Source: Pseudomonas cremoris
Lineage (GTDB): Bacteria; Pseudomonadota; Gammaproteobacteria; Pseudomonadales; Pseudomonadaceae
Reading direction: 5' to 3'
Assembly: GCF_014230465.1 (NCBI RefSeq)
Contig: NZ_JAAXCY010000003.1
Location: 372,001-436,000, forward strand
DNA: 64,000 nucleotides
Shown: positions 9,872-17,878 of the stretch, piece after piece
Numbering within the stretch: the first letter of the stretch is position 1
How the letters are laid out: the number at the start of each line of letters is the position of its first letter
The notes under the pieces: model-generated
The model's database searches: none
Seen by the model: the letters and a program-made list of their open reading frames with translations, nothing else
What the model was told of the DNA's origin: nothing
Translations under genes and position numbers: made by a program

Positions 9872-10338
9872 GGCCGCAGCTCGAAAATGGCATCAACCTC
9901 CACCGCCACGCCAGCGGGCAGGCTGGAAACACCCACGGCCGTGCGTACATGTCGGCCTTTGTCGCCGAGGGCGTTGACTACCAAGTTGGAGGCACCGTTG
10001 GCGACCAGGCTTTGTTGCTTGAAGTCGGCGCTGCTGGCGATAAATACCCCCAGACGCAGAATGCGCACCAGGCGCGACAGGTCATCGCCCAGCGCATCGC
10101 CCAGTTGCCCCAACAAGCCGAGTGCTGCGAGTTCTGCGGCCTGGGCGCCTTCTTCATTGCTGAGGGATTCACCCAGGCGGCCCACATAGGCAGGTTTGCC
10201 ATCCACCAACGGAATTTGCCCGGAGACAAAGAGCTGGTTCTGGCTGATGACGTAGTTGATGTAGTTGGCAGCCGGCTGGCCGGGCGTGGGCAGGGTCAGG
10301 CCAAGGGCTTGGACGCGTTGGCGCAGGGAGTCGCTCAT
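9868..10338 (-). CDS. RidA-family (YjgF/YER057c/UK114) protein
   Basis: The protein has 156 residues. RidA proteins hydrolyse reactive enamines and imines released by PLP enzymes. Family features are YVISQNQLFVSGQIPLVDG at the start, the alternating LLGQLGDALGDDLSRLVRILRLGVFI, and the C-terminal TAVGVSSLPAGVAVEVDAIFEL. It is longer than E. coli RidA (128) and fits the YjgF_like_1 branch. The canonical arginine that contacts the substrate appears displaced or absent (VRTAVGVSSLPAG), as in several non-archetype subfamilies. ATG 10338 is favoured by AGAGG just upstream; a TTG two codons earlier is possible. Coupling to the PLP enzyme downstream suggests that it clears that enzyme's imine product. 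Confidence 0.85.
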   Translation of the reverse strand: MSDSLRQRVQALGLTLPTPGQPAANYINYVISQNQLFVSGQIPLVDGKPAYVGRLGESLSNEEGAQAAELAALGLLGQLGDALGDDLSRLVRILRLGVFIASSADFKQQSLVANGASNLVVNALGDKGRHVRTAVGVSSLPAGVAVEVDAIFELRP

Positions 10339-10427
10339 GATCAATCCTCTGGGTTAAGAGGTGTCAGCATGTTGGCTGTCTCGAGGGGCGACAAACGGAT
10401 AGATCTCACACGACGAATCGAAAAAAC

Positions 10428-11288
10428 TCACGTGTCGCTGCAGGCTTCCTTCAACCACTGGCTGAAGCATTCAGCCGCGTCGCTGCCGGGCCCCTGCGGG
10501 GCGATCAGCCAGTAGCCGATTTCGCTGTGGTAGGGCGGCCAGTCAAAGGCTTCCACCAGGCTGCCATCCTGGAGCTTGCGCTCGATCAGGCGATGACGGC
10601 CCATGGCAATGCCCTGGCCGGCTACGGCGGCTTCGACCACGATGTTGTAGTCGTGCAGCATCACGCGAGGATGGTCAGCGAGGTCGACTTGGTAGTGCTC
10701 GGACCAATCGGTCCATTCAAACGGCCGGTGCGAAGTGGCCATCAGCAACGGGCTGTCGTGACGTGCCTTGAACGCTGGGCTGCATACCGGGGAGATCACT
10801 TCCGGCATCAGCCGTGTGGCCTGCACGTCGGGCCAGTCGCCCTTGCCATAGCGGATGGCCAGGTCGACTTCGGCGGCGGCAACGTTGGCCAGTTGAATCG
10901 CCGGCAGCAACTCCACCTGGATATGCGGGTAGCGGTTCAGAAACCCTGCCAGGCGCGGCGCCAGCCACAGTGTGGCAAAGGACGCCAGCAAGCCGATGCG
11001 CAATACCGTGATGCTCGGCTTGACGCGTTGGCTACGTGTGGCGGCGGCGATGGCGTCCAGAGCGGGGCGGATTTCGTCGTAGTAACGCTGGCCGTCAGCG
11101 GTCAGATCAATCGCACGGGTGCGTCGGATAAACAGTGGCTTGCCCAAGTGCTGTTCAAGCTTTTGTACTTGGTGGCTCAAGGCGCTTTGGGTGACTGACA
11201 GCTCGTTCGCGGCCTTGATAAAACTCAAATGGCGCGCCACGGCTTCGAAGGCGCGCAGGGCCAGCAATGGCGGAAGGTCCTTGTGCAA
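10428..11288 (-). CDS. LysR-family regulator, GcvA-like
   Basis: The protein has about 286 residues. The winged helix lies near the N terminus (HKDLPPLLALRAFEAVARHLSFIKAANELSVTQSALSHQVQKLE) and an effector-binding domain follows. DLAIRYGKGDWPDV and CSPAFKA are characteristic of the GcvA/AmpR branch. I chose TTG 11288 because the protein then begins at the same point as GcvA proteins and has AGGTGG just upstream; ATG 11348 in the same frame would add 20 residues. It is upstream of and co-oriented with ridA and the PLP enzyme, with an 89-base gap, so it may control them. Confidence 0.85.
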   Translation of the reverse strand: MHKDLPPLLALRAFEAVARHLSFIKAANELSVTQSALSHQVQKLEQHLGKPLFIRRTRAIDLTADGQRYYDEIRPALDAIAAATRSQRVKPSITVLRIGLLASFATLWLAPRLAGFLNRYPHIQVELLPAIQLANVAAAEVDLAIRYGKGDWPDVQATRLMPEVISPVCSPAFKARHDSPLLMATSHRPFEWTDWSEHYQVDLADHPRVMLHDYNIVVEAAVAGQGIAMGRHRLIERKLQDGSLVEAFDWPPYHSEIGYWLIAPQGPGSDAAECFSQWLKEACSDT

Positions 11289-11425
11289 TGCCACCTGAGC
11301 GCGTCTCCAGAGCCTGGGAAAGTGCCGATTTTGGGCGATGACCTGCATTTTGTCGCCCGCTGATTTGCGATGGAGCGGGGGAGGCCGCATTATTGAGCCA
11401 TTCCCGCCACGACGTAAGCCAAGCC

Positions 11426-11587
11426 ATGAGTGATGACGACAAGCTGATCGACCTGAATGCCGAACGGGCCAAACGTGTCCATGACCTGAACGACAAGCGC
11501 CTGAATGAAGTGCGCCAGGCATTTGAACAAGCAATGCCGCTCGGCAAAGTTAAGAAAAAACCAAAGAACAAACCAAAAAAACGTTGA
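11426..11587 (+). CDS. Small basic conserved Pseudomonas protein
   Basis: The 53-residue protein has a charged helix (MSDDDKLIDLNAERAKRVHD) and a very basic tail (KVKKKPKNKPKKR). ATG 11426 is preferred over an upstream in-frame start at 11393 because the helical sequence begins there and TAAG precedes it. It is divergent from the LysR gene. Such lysine-rich tails suggest nucleic acid or ribosome contact, but that is only an inference; I do not know a function. Confidence 0.7.
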   Translation: MSDDDKLIDLNAERAKRVHDLNDKRLNEVRQAFEQAMPLGKVKKKPKNKPKKR

Positions 11588-11730
11588 AACAACCTGCATC
11601 TGTTGATGCAGGTCAGTTATTGCCCTTCTTTACGCCCCGTTGCGGGCGACATTGATCCCCGTCAATTTTCCATTCTGCCTTCTCCATTAACTTAGCCCTA
11701 TCGCAACAGGGCAAGTGCAGGAGGCCGGTC

Positions 11731-11847
11731 ATGTTTATCGATAATGTGGTATTTGCCGGAGTGCTGACTGTCAGCCTCATGGTGCTGTTTTTTGTAGGGT
11801 TTGGAATTTTTATCTGGAAAGACGCGAATAAGCGTAAAAAACCCTAG
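11731..11847 (+). CDS. ccoM: CcoM, small subunit of cbb3-type cytochrome c oxidase
   Basis: This is a 38-residue single-helix membrane protein, starting MFIDNVVFAGVLTV, with a hydrophobic helix at about residues 5-29 and the end IWKDANKRKKP. A perfect AGGAGG lies 7 bases before the ATG and an intrinsic terminator follows the stop, so it is a stand-alone gene. The sequence pattern matches the CcoM subunit described from Pseudomonas stutzeri cbb3 oxidase, which helps stability of the complex. The ccoNOQP genes are not in this window, so the subunit is encoded apart from its partners. The identification rests on recalled similarity over a very short protein. Confidence 0.8.
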   Translation: MFIDNVVFAGVLTVSLMVLFFVGFGIFIWKDANKRKKP

Positions 11848-11882
11848 GTCTTTCCGGGTTACATGAGCACGCAAGGCATTTT

Positions 11883-11908
11883 GGGCGACTTCGGTCGCCC
11901 TTTTTTTG
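11883..11908 (+). terminator. Intrinsic terminator of ccoM
   Basis: The stem GGGCGAC-TTCG-GTCGCCC is followed directly by TTTTTTT, a standard rho-independent terminator 35 bases after the ccoM stop. Confidence 0.9.
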
Positions 11909-11944
11909 CCTGGGATTTGATCGGGTTGATTAAATCTGTTCCAT

Positions 11945-11987
11945 AAAAAAAGGTGCGGTTCTCAATAGAGGCCGCACCTTTTTTTTA
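11945..11987. terminator. Bidirectional terminator after the phosphate transporter gene
   Basis: A run of A, the stem AGGTGCGG / CCGCACCT and a run of T form a symmetrical hairpin. It is just beyond the stop of the minus-strand PiT gene and can also back up the ccoM terminator. Confidence 0.85.
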
Positions 11988-11998
11988 ATCGTGGGTTA

Positions 11999-13474
11999 TC
12001 AGCTACCCAGCGCCTTCGAGGCCAACCAGAACAACCCGGCCGACAGGCCTACGGTTGCTGGCAGTGTCAGCACCCAGGCCATCAGGATGGTCTTGACGGT
12101 ACCGCCTTGCAGGCCGCTCTTGTTGGCGACCATGGTACCGGCTACACCCGACGACAGCACGTGCGTGGTCGACACTGGCAGGCTGAAGATGTTAGCCAGG
12201 CCAATCATGCTCGCGGTGGTGATCTGCGCCGACATGCCTTGGGCATAGGTCATGCCTTGCTTGCCGATTTTTTCACCGATGGTCAGCACCACGCGTTTCC
12301 AGCCAACCATGGTGCCCAGGCCCAGGGCCAGCGCGACGGCGAGGATCACCCAGAACGGGGCGTACTCGGTGGTGGCTGTCAGGTCTTTGCGCAGCTTGTC
12401 GAGGTCGGACTTCTCACGTGCATCCAGGCCCGGCAGCTTGCCGACTTTCTTCGCGGTGTCATCCAGGCAGAGCAGGTAGCGACGCACTTCAATGCGGTGC
12501 TCGGCGGTCAACGAGTGGTAGTCGGAAACACCTTTGAGCGTCTCCATCAGCGCGCTGATGGTCGGCTCAGTCTGCTGCGGGTTGCACTGGAATTTGCCTG
12601 GGAGGTCGTTCTTCACGCTTTTGCCCAGTGCCAGGAACTCGCCAAGGGTGGCGTTGTTACGCTGGTAGAACTGGCTCAGGTGCACAGTGGCGTCGCGGGT
12701 GCGTTCGATCTGGTAAGTGGTGCTGCCCAGGTCGAGTACGAACTGCGCCGGTACGATACCGATCAGCACCAGCATGATCAGGCCGATGCCTTTTTGACCG
12801 TCGTTGGAGCCGTGCACGAAACTCACGGCCATGGCGGAAATCACCAGGACCAGGCGGTTCCAGAACGGCGGGTGCTTCTTGTCGTCAAGCTTGCGGCGCT
12901 GGTCCGGGGTCTTGTGCATCTTCGACAATGGACGCCACCATTTAAGGGCAATCAGCACCAGCGCCGCGACCAGGAAACCGGCCATCGGCGAGAACACGAG
13001 GGAGGCACCGATATCAATCGCCTTCTGCCAGTTCACACCGTCAGCCAAGGGGATATCGTTGATCAGCGCGTTGGCCAGGCCGACACCGAGGATCGAACCG
13101 ATCAAGGTGTGGGAGCTGGAAGCCGGGATGCCGAAGTACCAGGTGCCCAGGTTCCAGGTGATGGCCGCTGCCAATAGCGAGAAGACCATGGCCAGGCCGT
13201 GGCCGGTGTTCACATTGATCAGCAACTCCACCGGCAGCAAATGCACGATGGCGTAGGCGACACCCACACCGCCGAGCAACACGCCGAGGAAGTTGAACAC
13301 CCCGGAGAAGAACACGGCCAGGTGCGGCGGCATGGCTTTGGTATAGATGACTGTGGCCACCGCGTTAGCGGTGTCATGAAAGCCATTGATGAACTCGAAG
13401 GCGAGGACAAAGGCCAGGGCGAGCAACAGGCTCACTAGAACCCAAGCATCCAGTCCGCTGAATAAATCGATCAT
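11999..13474 (-). CDS. pitA: PiT-family inorganic phosphate transporter
   Basis: The protein has 491 residues, close to E. coli PitA (499). It is a low-affinity, metal-phosphate/proton symporter of the inner membrane. The two PD001131-like signatures of the family are visible: FEFINGFHDTANAVATVIYTKAM near residue 30, and in the second half SMIGLANIFSLPVSTTHVLSSGVAGTM. VSFVHGSNDGQKGIGL also matches family motifs. A soluble insert of about 130 residues (about 250-390) separates the membrane halves, as in PitA. There is no phoU-like partner gene next to it, which fits constitutive PitA-type uptake. Confidence 0.93.
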   Translation of the reverse strand: MIDLFSGLDAWVLVSLLLALAFVLAFEFINGFHDTANAVATVIYTKAMPPHLAVFFSGVFNFLGVLLGGVGVAYAIVHLLPVELLINVNTGHGLAMVFSLLAAAITWNLGTWYFGIPASSSHTLIGSILGVGLANALINDIPLADGVNWQKAIDIGASLVFSPMAGFLVAALVLIALKWWRPLSKMHKTPDQRRKLDDKKHPPFWNRLVLVISAMAVSFVHGSNDGQKGIGLIMLVLIGIVPAQFVLDLGSTTYQIERTRDATVHLSQFYQRNNATLGEFLALGKSVKNDLPGKFQCNPQQTEPTISALMETLKGVSDYHSLTAEHRIEVRRYLLCLDDTAKKVGKLPGLDAREKSDLDKLRKDLTATTEYAPFWVILAVALALGLGTMVGWKRVVLTIGEKIGKQGMTYAQGMSAQITTASMIGLANIFSLPVSTTHVLSSGVAGTMVANKSGLQGGTVKTILMAWVLTLPATVGLSAGLFWLASKALGS

Positions 13475-13787
13475 GAAGGTTTTCTGACCCGGTCGTAAGG
13501 GGGCGCGATTATGCCAGAAAACCTCGGTAATCGATGCACTAGCTGCTCATCGGTAACAATCTTCACTGAAAAACCAGGCGGGAGAGGCGTGCATCCCACG
13601 GTTTTCGGGGCTTTGGCAAGTCTTTGATTTATAACGCGGAGGGGGGATTCGACAGGCAATTGTCACGAAAACGTCATGCCTGAAACATTTGTATGAAATT
13701 TCGCTGGTGGCAGTCGGATGAGAGGTAGCCGGTTGCTAGCAATACGCCAGCAACCGAGGCGATACCTTCAGGCTGAAACCGAGTTGC
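13475..13787. other. Intergenic region upstream of pitA
   Basis: These 313 bases hold no convincing gene; a 62-codon frame on the minus strand (13471-13659) has no Shine-Dalgarno sequence and no recognisable composition. They must contain the pitA promoter, but I could not pick a clear -35/-10 pair. Confidence 0.5.
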
Positions 13788-13988
13788 TTATGACTCCTCG
13801 GTTTTGAGTTCCTGTTCTATCTTTTGGATTTCCTGGGCAAATGCCTGGTCGAGCAGGCTGGCTCGCTTGCGCCATGGTTTGCGTTCAGGTTCAGGCTGGG
13901 CGGCGTAGGTGGTGACTTCCCCGCCGTAAACGTCCTTGTAACGTTGCTCCTGGCGCTCAAGTTCCGCGCGCAGTTCATCTTTCGTCAC
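13788..13988 (-). CDS. Small charged conserved Pseudomonas protein
   Basis: The 66-residue, strongly charged protein is largely helical ([21 protein letters not shown], ending [20 protein letters not shown]). The start is GTG 13988, with AGGT about 8 bases upstream; no in-frame ATG gives a sensible product. The two charged helices flank a Pro-rich middle ([14 protein letters not shown]). There is no signal peptide or membrane helix. I know no function for it. Confidence 0.7.
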   Translation of the reverse strand: MTKDELRAELERQEQRYKDVYGGEVTTYAAQPEPERKPWRKRASLLDQAFAQEIQKIEQELKTEES

Positions 13989-14413
13989 AGTATTACCTAA
14001 TTGAGTTGAGTGTAATTACGCTGCAGCTTTTTGCCTGAATGACACCCTCGGTGTTGTTCCAAGTTGAACGCGTGAGACGTTCAAGTTTGAACTAGGTACG
14101 AAGGCCATTTGTTAGTGCAGTCATTCGAGGCAGGTTGTTGCGACCGACCATGCACAGCCTGTGCATGACCTGGCGAGCTCTGATCCCGATAGTGAAACCG
14201 GGCCGACCTCCGCATAGGGTGCATTATAGCGACGCATTTGAATAACACTATCGGCATAAAGTTAAAAAGCGTCAACTTTGTGTGAGCGTTTTGTTACACG
14301 CGAGCGTCAGCCATGTGCGCCTATTCTGGCGCCATAAACGCTTCAATCGATTAAGACTTTATAACGCGGCGCTAAAGTGTTCCGTGACTGCCCTGGCCCT
14401 CACGACACGAAAT
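13989..14413. other. Long intergenic region with a perfect 19-base dyad
   Basis: About 425 bases lie between the small gene and the pcaR operators. They contain CATGCACAG-C-CTGTGCATG at 14149-14167, a perfect inverted repeat with a one-base centre, and AT-rich stretches around 14060-14110 and 14240-14290. I saw no open frame with ribosome-binding site. A small RNA or a regulator site is possible but not shown. Confidence 0.5.
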
Positions 14414-14446
14414 TGCGATTATCGAATGATCGTCCGATAATCGCAC
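14414..14446. promoter_or_regulatory. Two PcaR boxes upstream of pcaR
   Basis: TGCGATTATCGAAT at 14414-14427 (inverted) and GTCCGATAATCGCAC at 14432-14446 match the PcaR recognition sequence known from P. putida (GTTCGATAATCGCAC as I recall it). They lie about 100 bases before the pcaR start and suggest autoregulation. Confidence 0.8.
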
Positions 14447-14542
14447 AATGTTGCAGGCGCTGCCTTGTGCATCACGGTGTGCGCGGCTTGTAATAGCCAA
14501 CCAACCTCCCTCGCGGATGACAATAAGAGAAAGGACCCCGAC

Positions 14543-15385
14543 ATGAACGATCAATTGCGCAACTCTTTCGCGTCAGTCGCGCCGCCGATCGTTGCTTCAC
14601 CGGCCAAGCGTATCCAGGCGTTTACCGGTGACCCCGACTTCATGACCTCCTTGGCCCGTGGTTTGGCCGTGGTGCAGGCGTTTCAAGAACGCAAGCGCCA
14701 CCTCACCATCGCCCAGATCAGCCACCGCACCGAAATACCCCGCGCTGCCGTGCGCCGTTGCCTGCACACCTTGATCAAGTTGGGCTACGCCACCACTGAT
14801 GGGCGCACGTACTCGCTATTGCCCAAAGTGCTCACCCTGGGCCATGCCTATTTATCCTCGACACCGTTGGCCGTGTCGGCCCAACCCTATCTGGACCGCA
14901 TGAGTGAGCAGTTACACGAGGCGTGCAACATGGCCACCCTCGAAGGCGACGACATTCTCTATATCGCTCGCTCTGCCACCACTCAGCGCCTGATTTCCGT
15001 GGACCTCTCGGTGGGTGGGCGCTTGCCTGCCTATTGCACGTCCATGGGCCGTATCCTGCTCGCGGCACTGGATGACGCCTCGCTGCAGGACTACCTCGAC
15101 CACGCCGACCTGCAAACCAAGACCAGCCGCACCCTGACCACACCTGCCGCGTTGTTTGAATGCCTGCAGCAAGTGCGTCAGCAAGGCTGGTGCATCGTCG
15201 ACCAGGAATTGGAACAAGGCCTGCGCTCTATCGCGGTGCCGGTGTACGACGCCTCCGGCCAGGTATTGGCCGCGCTCAACGTCAGCACCCACGCCGGGCG
15301 GGTCAGCCGCAGCGAGCTGGAACAGCGGTTTCTGCCGAGCATGCTCAGTGCCAGTCGCGAGTTGAGTGCGCAGTTGTTTGCCTAA
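14543..15385 (+). CDS. pcaR: PcaR, IclR-family regulator of the pca genes
   Basis: The protein has 280 residues. PcaR activates pca genes in response to beta-ketoadipate. An N-terminal helix-turn-helix (RHLTIAQISHRTEIPRAAVRRCLHTLIKLGYATTDG in part) is followed by the IclR effector domain with RLPAYCTSMGRILLAAL and GWCIVDQELEQGLRSIAVPVYD, both near-identical to remembered P. putida PcaR. ATG 14543 has an AAAGGA ribosome-binding site 7 bases upstream; a longer frame from 14465 adds non-conserved residues. Two PcaR boxes sit in its promoter and others occur before pcaK and pcaI. Confidence 0.96.
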   Translation: MNDQLRNSFASVAPPIVASPAKRIQAFTGDPDFMTSLARGLAVVQAFQERKRHLTIAQISHRTEIPRAAVRRCLHTLIKLGYATTDGRTYSLLPKVLTLGHAYLSSTPLAVSAQPYLDRMSEQLHEACNMATLEGDDILYIARSATTQRLISVDLSVGGRLPAYCTSMGRILLAALDDASLQDYLDHADLQTKTSRTLTTPAALFECLQQVRQQGWCIVDQELEQGLRSIAVPVYDASGQVLAALNVSTHAGRVSRSELEQRFLPSMLSASRELSAQLFA

Positions 15386-15387
15386 GT

Positions 15388-15402
15388 GTTCGGTGACCGC
15401 AC
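15388..15402. promoter_or_regulatory. Possible PcaR box before pcaK
   Basis: GTTCGGTGACCGCAC matches 12 of 15 positions of the PcaR consensus; all mismatches are transitions in the central part. It begins three bases after the pcaR stop and about 130 bases before pcaK, where a pcaK promoter would be expected. Confidence 0.45.
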
Positions 15403-15530
15403 AGATCCCGGTTTGATCAATTGACGGTGTTTCCCCTGGCTTATTAATGTGCGGCAGCGCTATCAGCGCCGCGCAAATAATAATGACGACCTCAGGTCGT
15501 TGGCCCGCCATCGGTGTGGAAATAACAATA

Positions 15531-16871
15531 ATGAATCAGCCTTCTGTCAGCACCACCCTGGACGTACAGTCCTTTATCAACGCCCAGCCACTGTCGCGTT
15601 ATCAGTGGCGTGTGGTGATCCTGTGTTTCCTGATCGTCTTCCTCGATGGCCTCGACACCGCCGCCATGGGCTTTATCGCGCCTGCATTGTCCCAGGACTG
15701 GGGCATCGACCGCGCCAGCCTCGGCCCGGTGATGAGTGCCGCGTTGATCGGCATGGTGTTCGGTGCATTGGGCTCTGGCCCGTTGGCCGACCGTTTTGGG
15801 CGCAAAGTCGTCTTGGTGGGCGCCGTGTTGCTGTTCGGCGCGTTCAGCCTGGCTTCGGCCTACAGCACCAACGTCGATCAACTGTTGGTGCTGCGCTTCC
15901 TCACCGGGCTGGGCCTGGGCGCGGGAATGCCGAATGCCACCACCTTGCTGTCCGAATACACCCCTGAACGCCATAAGTCGCTGCTGGTCACCAGCATGTT
16001 TTGCGGCTTTAACCTGGGCATGGCCGGCGGCGGGTTTATCTCGGCCAAGCTGATCCCGGCCTTTGGTTGGCACGCCCTGTTGATGATCGGCGGCATTCTG
16101 CCGTTGATCCTGGTGGTGGTATTGGTGCTGTGGCTACCGGAGTCGGCGCGTTATTTGGTGGTGCGCAATCGCGGCACCGACAAAGTGCGCAAAACCCTCT
16201 CACCCATTGAGCCGAGCATCGTCGCCCAGGCCACTGCGTTCAGCGTGCCCGAGCAAAAGACCGTAAAAGCGCGCAACGTGTTTGCGGTGATCTTCTCCGG
16301 GACTTACAGCGCCGGCACCTTATTGCTGTGGCTCACCTACTTTATGGGCCTGGTGATTGTTTATCTGCTGACCAGTTGGCTGCCAACCCTGATGCGCGAC
16401 AGCGGTGCCAGCATGGAGCAAGCCGCGTTTATCGGCGCGTTGTTCCAGTTTGGCGGTGTGTTGAGCGCCGTAGGCGTAGGTTGGGCGATGGACCGGTTCA
16501 ATCCGCACAAAGTCATCGGCACGTTCTACCTGCTGGCCGGGGTGTTTGCCTACGCGGTAGGGCAGAGCCTGGGCAACATCACGCTGTTGGCGACGTTGGT
16601 GTTGGTCGCCGGCATGTGCGTCAACGGTGCGCAATCGGCAATGCCATCCCTGGCAGCGCGCTTCTATCCGACCCAGGGTCGTGCCACGGGTGTGTCCTGG
16701 ATGCTCGGCATTGGCCGCTTCGGCGCGATCCTTGGCGCGTGGATGGGCGCCACGTTGCTGGGCCTGGGCTGGAACTTCGAACAGGTACTCACCGCCCTGG
16801 TGATACCGGCTGCATTGGCCACCGCTGCGGTAGTGATCAAAGGCATGGTCAGCCATGCGGATGCCACCTGA
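15531..16871 (+). CDS. pcaK: PcaK, 4-hydroxybenzoate/protocatechuate transporter
   Basis: The protein has 446 residues, matching P. putida PcaK (448). It is an aromatic acid:H+ symporter of the AAHS family of the major facilitator superfamily, also needed for chemotaxis to aromatic acids. Twelve helices are visible. DGLDTAAMGF in the first helix holds the Asp residues typical of AAHS, and GPLADRFGRKVVL between helices 2 and 3 is the DGxxD/R-like loop. ATG 15531 was chosen; the frame runs upstream to 15447 without family similarity. It follows pcaR on the same strand with 145 bases between. Confidence 0.93.
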   Translation: MNQPSVSTTLDVQSFINAQPLSRYQWRVVILCFLIVFLDGLDTAAMGFIAPALSQDWGIDRASLGPVMSAALIGMVFGALGSGPLADRFGRKVVLVGAVLLFGAFSLASAYSTNVDQLLVLRFLTGLGLGAGMPNATTLLSEYTPERHKSLLVTSMFCGFNLGMAGGGFISAKLIPAFGWHALLMIGGILPLILVVVLVLWLPESARYLVVRNRGTDKVRKTLSPIEPSIVAQATAFSVPEQKTVKARNVFAVIFSGTYSAGTLLLWLTYFMGLVIVYLLTSWLPTLMRDSGASMEQAAFIGALFQFGGVLSAVGVGWAMDRFNPHKVIGTFYLLAGVFAYAVGQSLGNITLLATLVLVAGMCVNGAQSAMPSLAARFYPTQGRATGVSWMLGIGRFGAILGAWMGATLLGLGWNFEQVLTALVIPAALATAAVVIKGMVSHADAT

Positions 16872-16898
16872 GGCTAATCGATAGCCTGCCAACAATCC

Positions 16899-16932
16899 GT
16901 TCGATAATCGAACACTCAGTCGATTATCGGAT
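16899..16932. promoter_or_regulatory. Two PcaR boxes upstream of pcaIJFHG
   Basis: GTTCGATAATCGAAC at 16899-16913 and, in inverted orientation, AGTCGATTATCGGAT at 16918-16932 match the PcaR consensus in the core CGATAATCG. They lie about 90 bases before pcaI, the expected place for activation of the catabolic operon. Confidence 0.85.
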
Positions 16933-17020
16933 TGTTTGGCCCATTTCCCCCGCTTAATCTTCAAGGCACTGCGGCGCCACCTCAGCGCCTTTTTCGATCC
17001 ACACCGGGAGCCCACACCCC

Positions 17021-17878
17021 ATGGCTGAAATACTCGCGCTGCGTGACGCGGTGAAGCAATTCGTGAACGACGGCGACACCGTCGCACTGGAAGGCTTCAC
17101 CCATCTGATCCCTACGGCAGCGGGTCATGAAATCATTCGTCAGGGCAAGAAAGACCTGACGCTGGTGCGCATGACGCCTGACCTGGTCTACGACCAGTTG
17201 ATCGGTGCCGGTTGCGCCCGCAAGCTGATTTTCTCCTGGGGCGGCAACCCGGGTGTGGGTTCCCTGCATCGCCTGCGTGACGCAGTCGAGAAGCAGTGGC
17301 CGCAACCGCTGGAGATCGAAGAACACAGCCACGCCGACTTGGCCAATGCCTACGTCGCTGGAGCCTCCGGCCTGCCGTTTGCGGTGCTGCGTGCCTACGC
17401 CGGATCCGACCTGCCCAAGGTCAACCCGCTGATCAAGACGGTCACCTGCCCGTTCACCGGCGAAGTGCTGGCGGCGGTGCCCTCGGTACGGCCGGACGTC
17501 ACCGTGATCCACGCACAAAAGGCCGACCGCAAGGGCAATGTGTTGCTCTGGGGCATCCTCGGTGTGCAGAAGGAAGCGGCCCTGGCGGCCAAGCGTTGCA
17601 TCGTCACCGTGGAAGAAATTGTCGACGATCTGAACGCACCGATGAACAGCTGCGTGTTGCCGACCTGGGCTCTGACTGCAGTGTGCCATGTTCCCGGAGG
17701 CGCGCACCCGTCCTACGCCCACGGTTACAACGAGCGTGATAACCGCTTCTACCAGGCGTGGGACCCGATCGCTCGCGACCGTGGGACCTTTACCACCTGG
17801 ATTGACGAATACATCCACGGCACTGCCGATTTCAGTGAATTCCAGGCCAAGCTGGCCACCGCGCAGGAGGCCAAATAA
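17021..17878 (+). CDS. pcaI: PcaI, 3-oxoadipate CoA-transferase subunit A
   Basis: The protein has 285 residues. With PcaJ it moves CoA from succinyl-CoA to 3-oxoadipate. Class I CoA-transferase features are DGDTVALEGFTHLIPTAAGHEI at the start, FSWGGNPGVGSLHRLRDA, and the C-terminal PGGAHPSYAHGY. It is longer than the about 230-residue PcaI of P. putida and resembles the CatI-type A subunit (about 280). GGGAG precedes the ATG by about 10 bases. The stop overlaps the pcaJ start (TAATG), so the subunits are translationally coupled. Confidence 0.93.
   Translation: MAEILALRDAVKQFVNDGDTVALEGFTHLIPTAAGHEIIRQGKKDLTLVRMTPDLVYDQLIGAGCARKLIFSWGGNPGVGSLHRLRDAVEKQWPQPLEIEEHSHADLANAYVAGASGLPFAVLRAYAGSDLPKVNPLIKTVTCPFTGEVLAAVPSVRPDVTVIHAQKADRKGNVLLWGILGVQKEAALAAKRCIVTVEEIVDDLNAPMNSCVLPTWALTAVCHVPGGAHPSYAHGYNERDNRFYQAWDPIARDRGTFTTWIDEYIHGTADFSEFQAKLATAQEAK

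Noticed and set aside
11590..11615. Hairpin CCTGCATC-TGTT-GATGCAGG after the small basic protein gene as a terminator
   Set aside because: No T-run follows the stem; it may still slow transcription but the evidence is weak.
13471..13659. A 62-codon frame upstream of pitA on the minus strand
   Set aside because: It has no ribosome-binding site or protein-like composition and lies in the promoter region of pitA.
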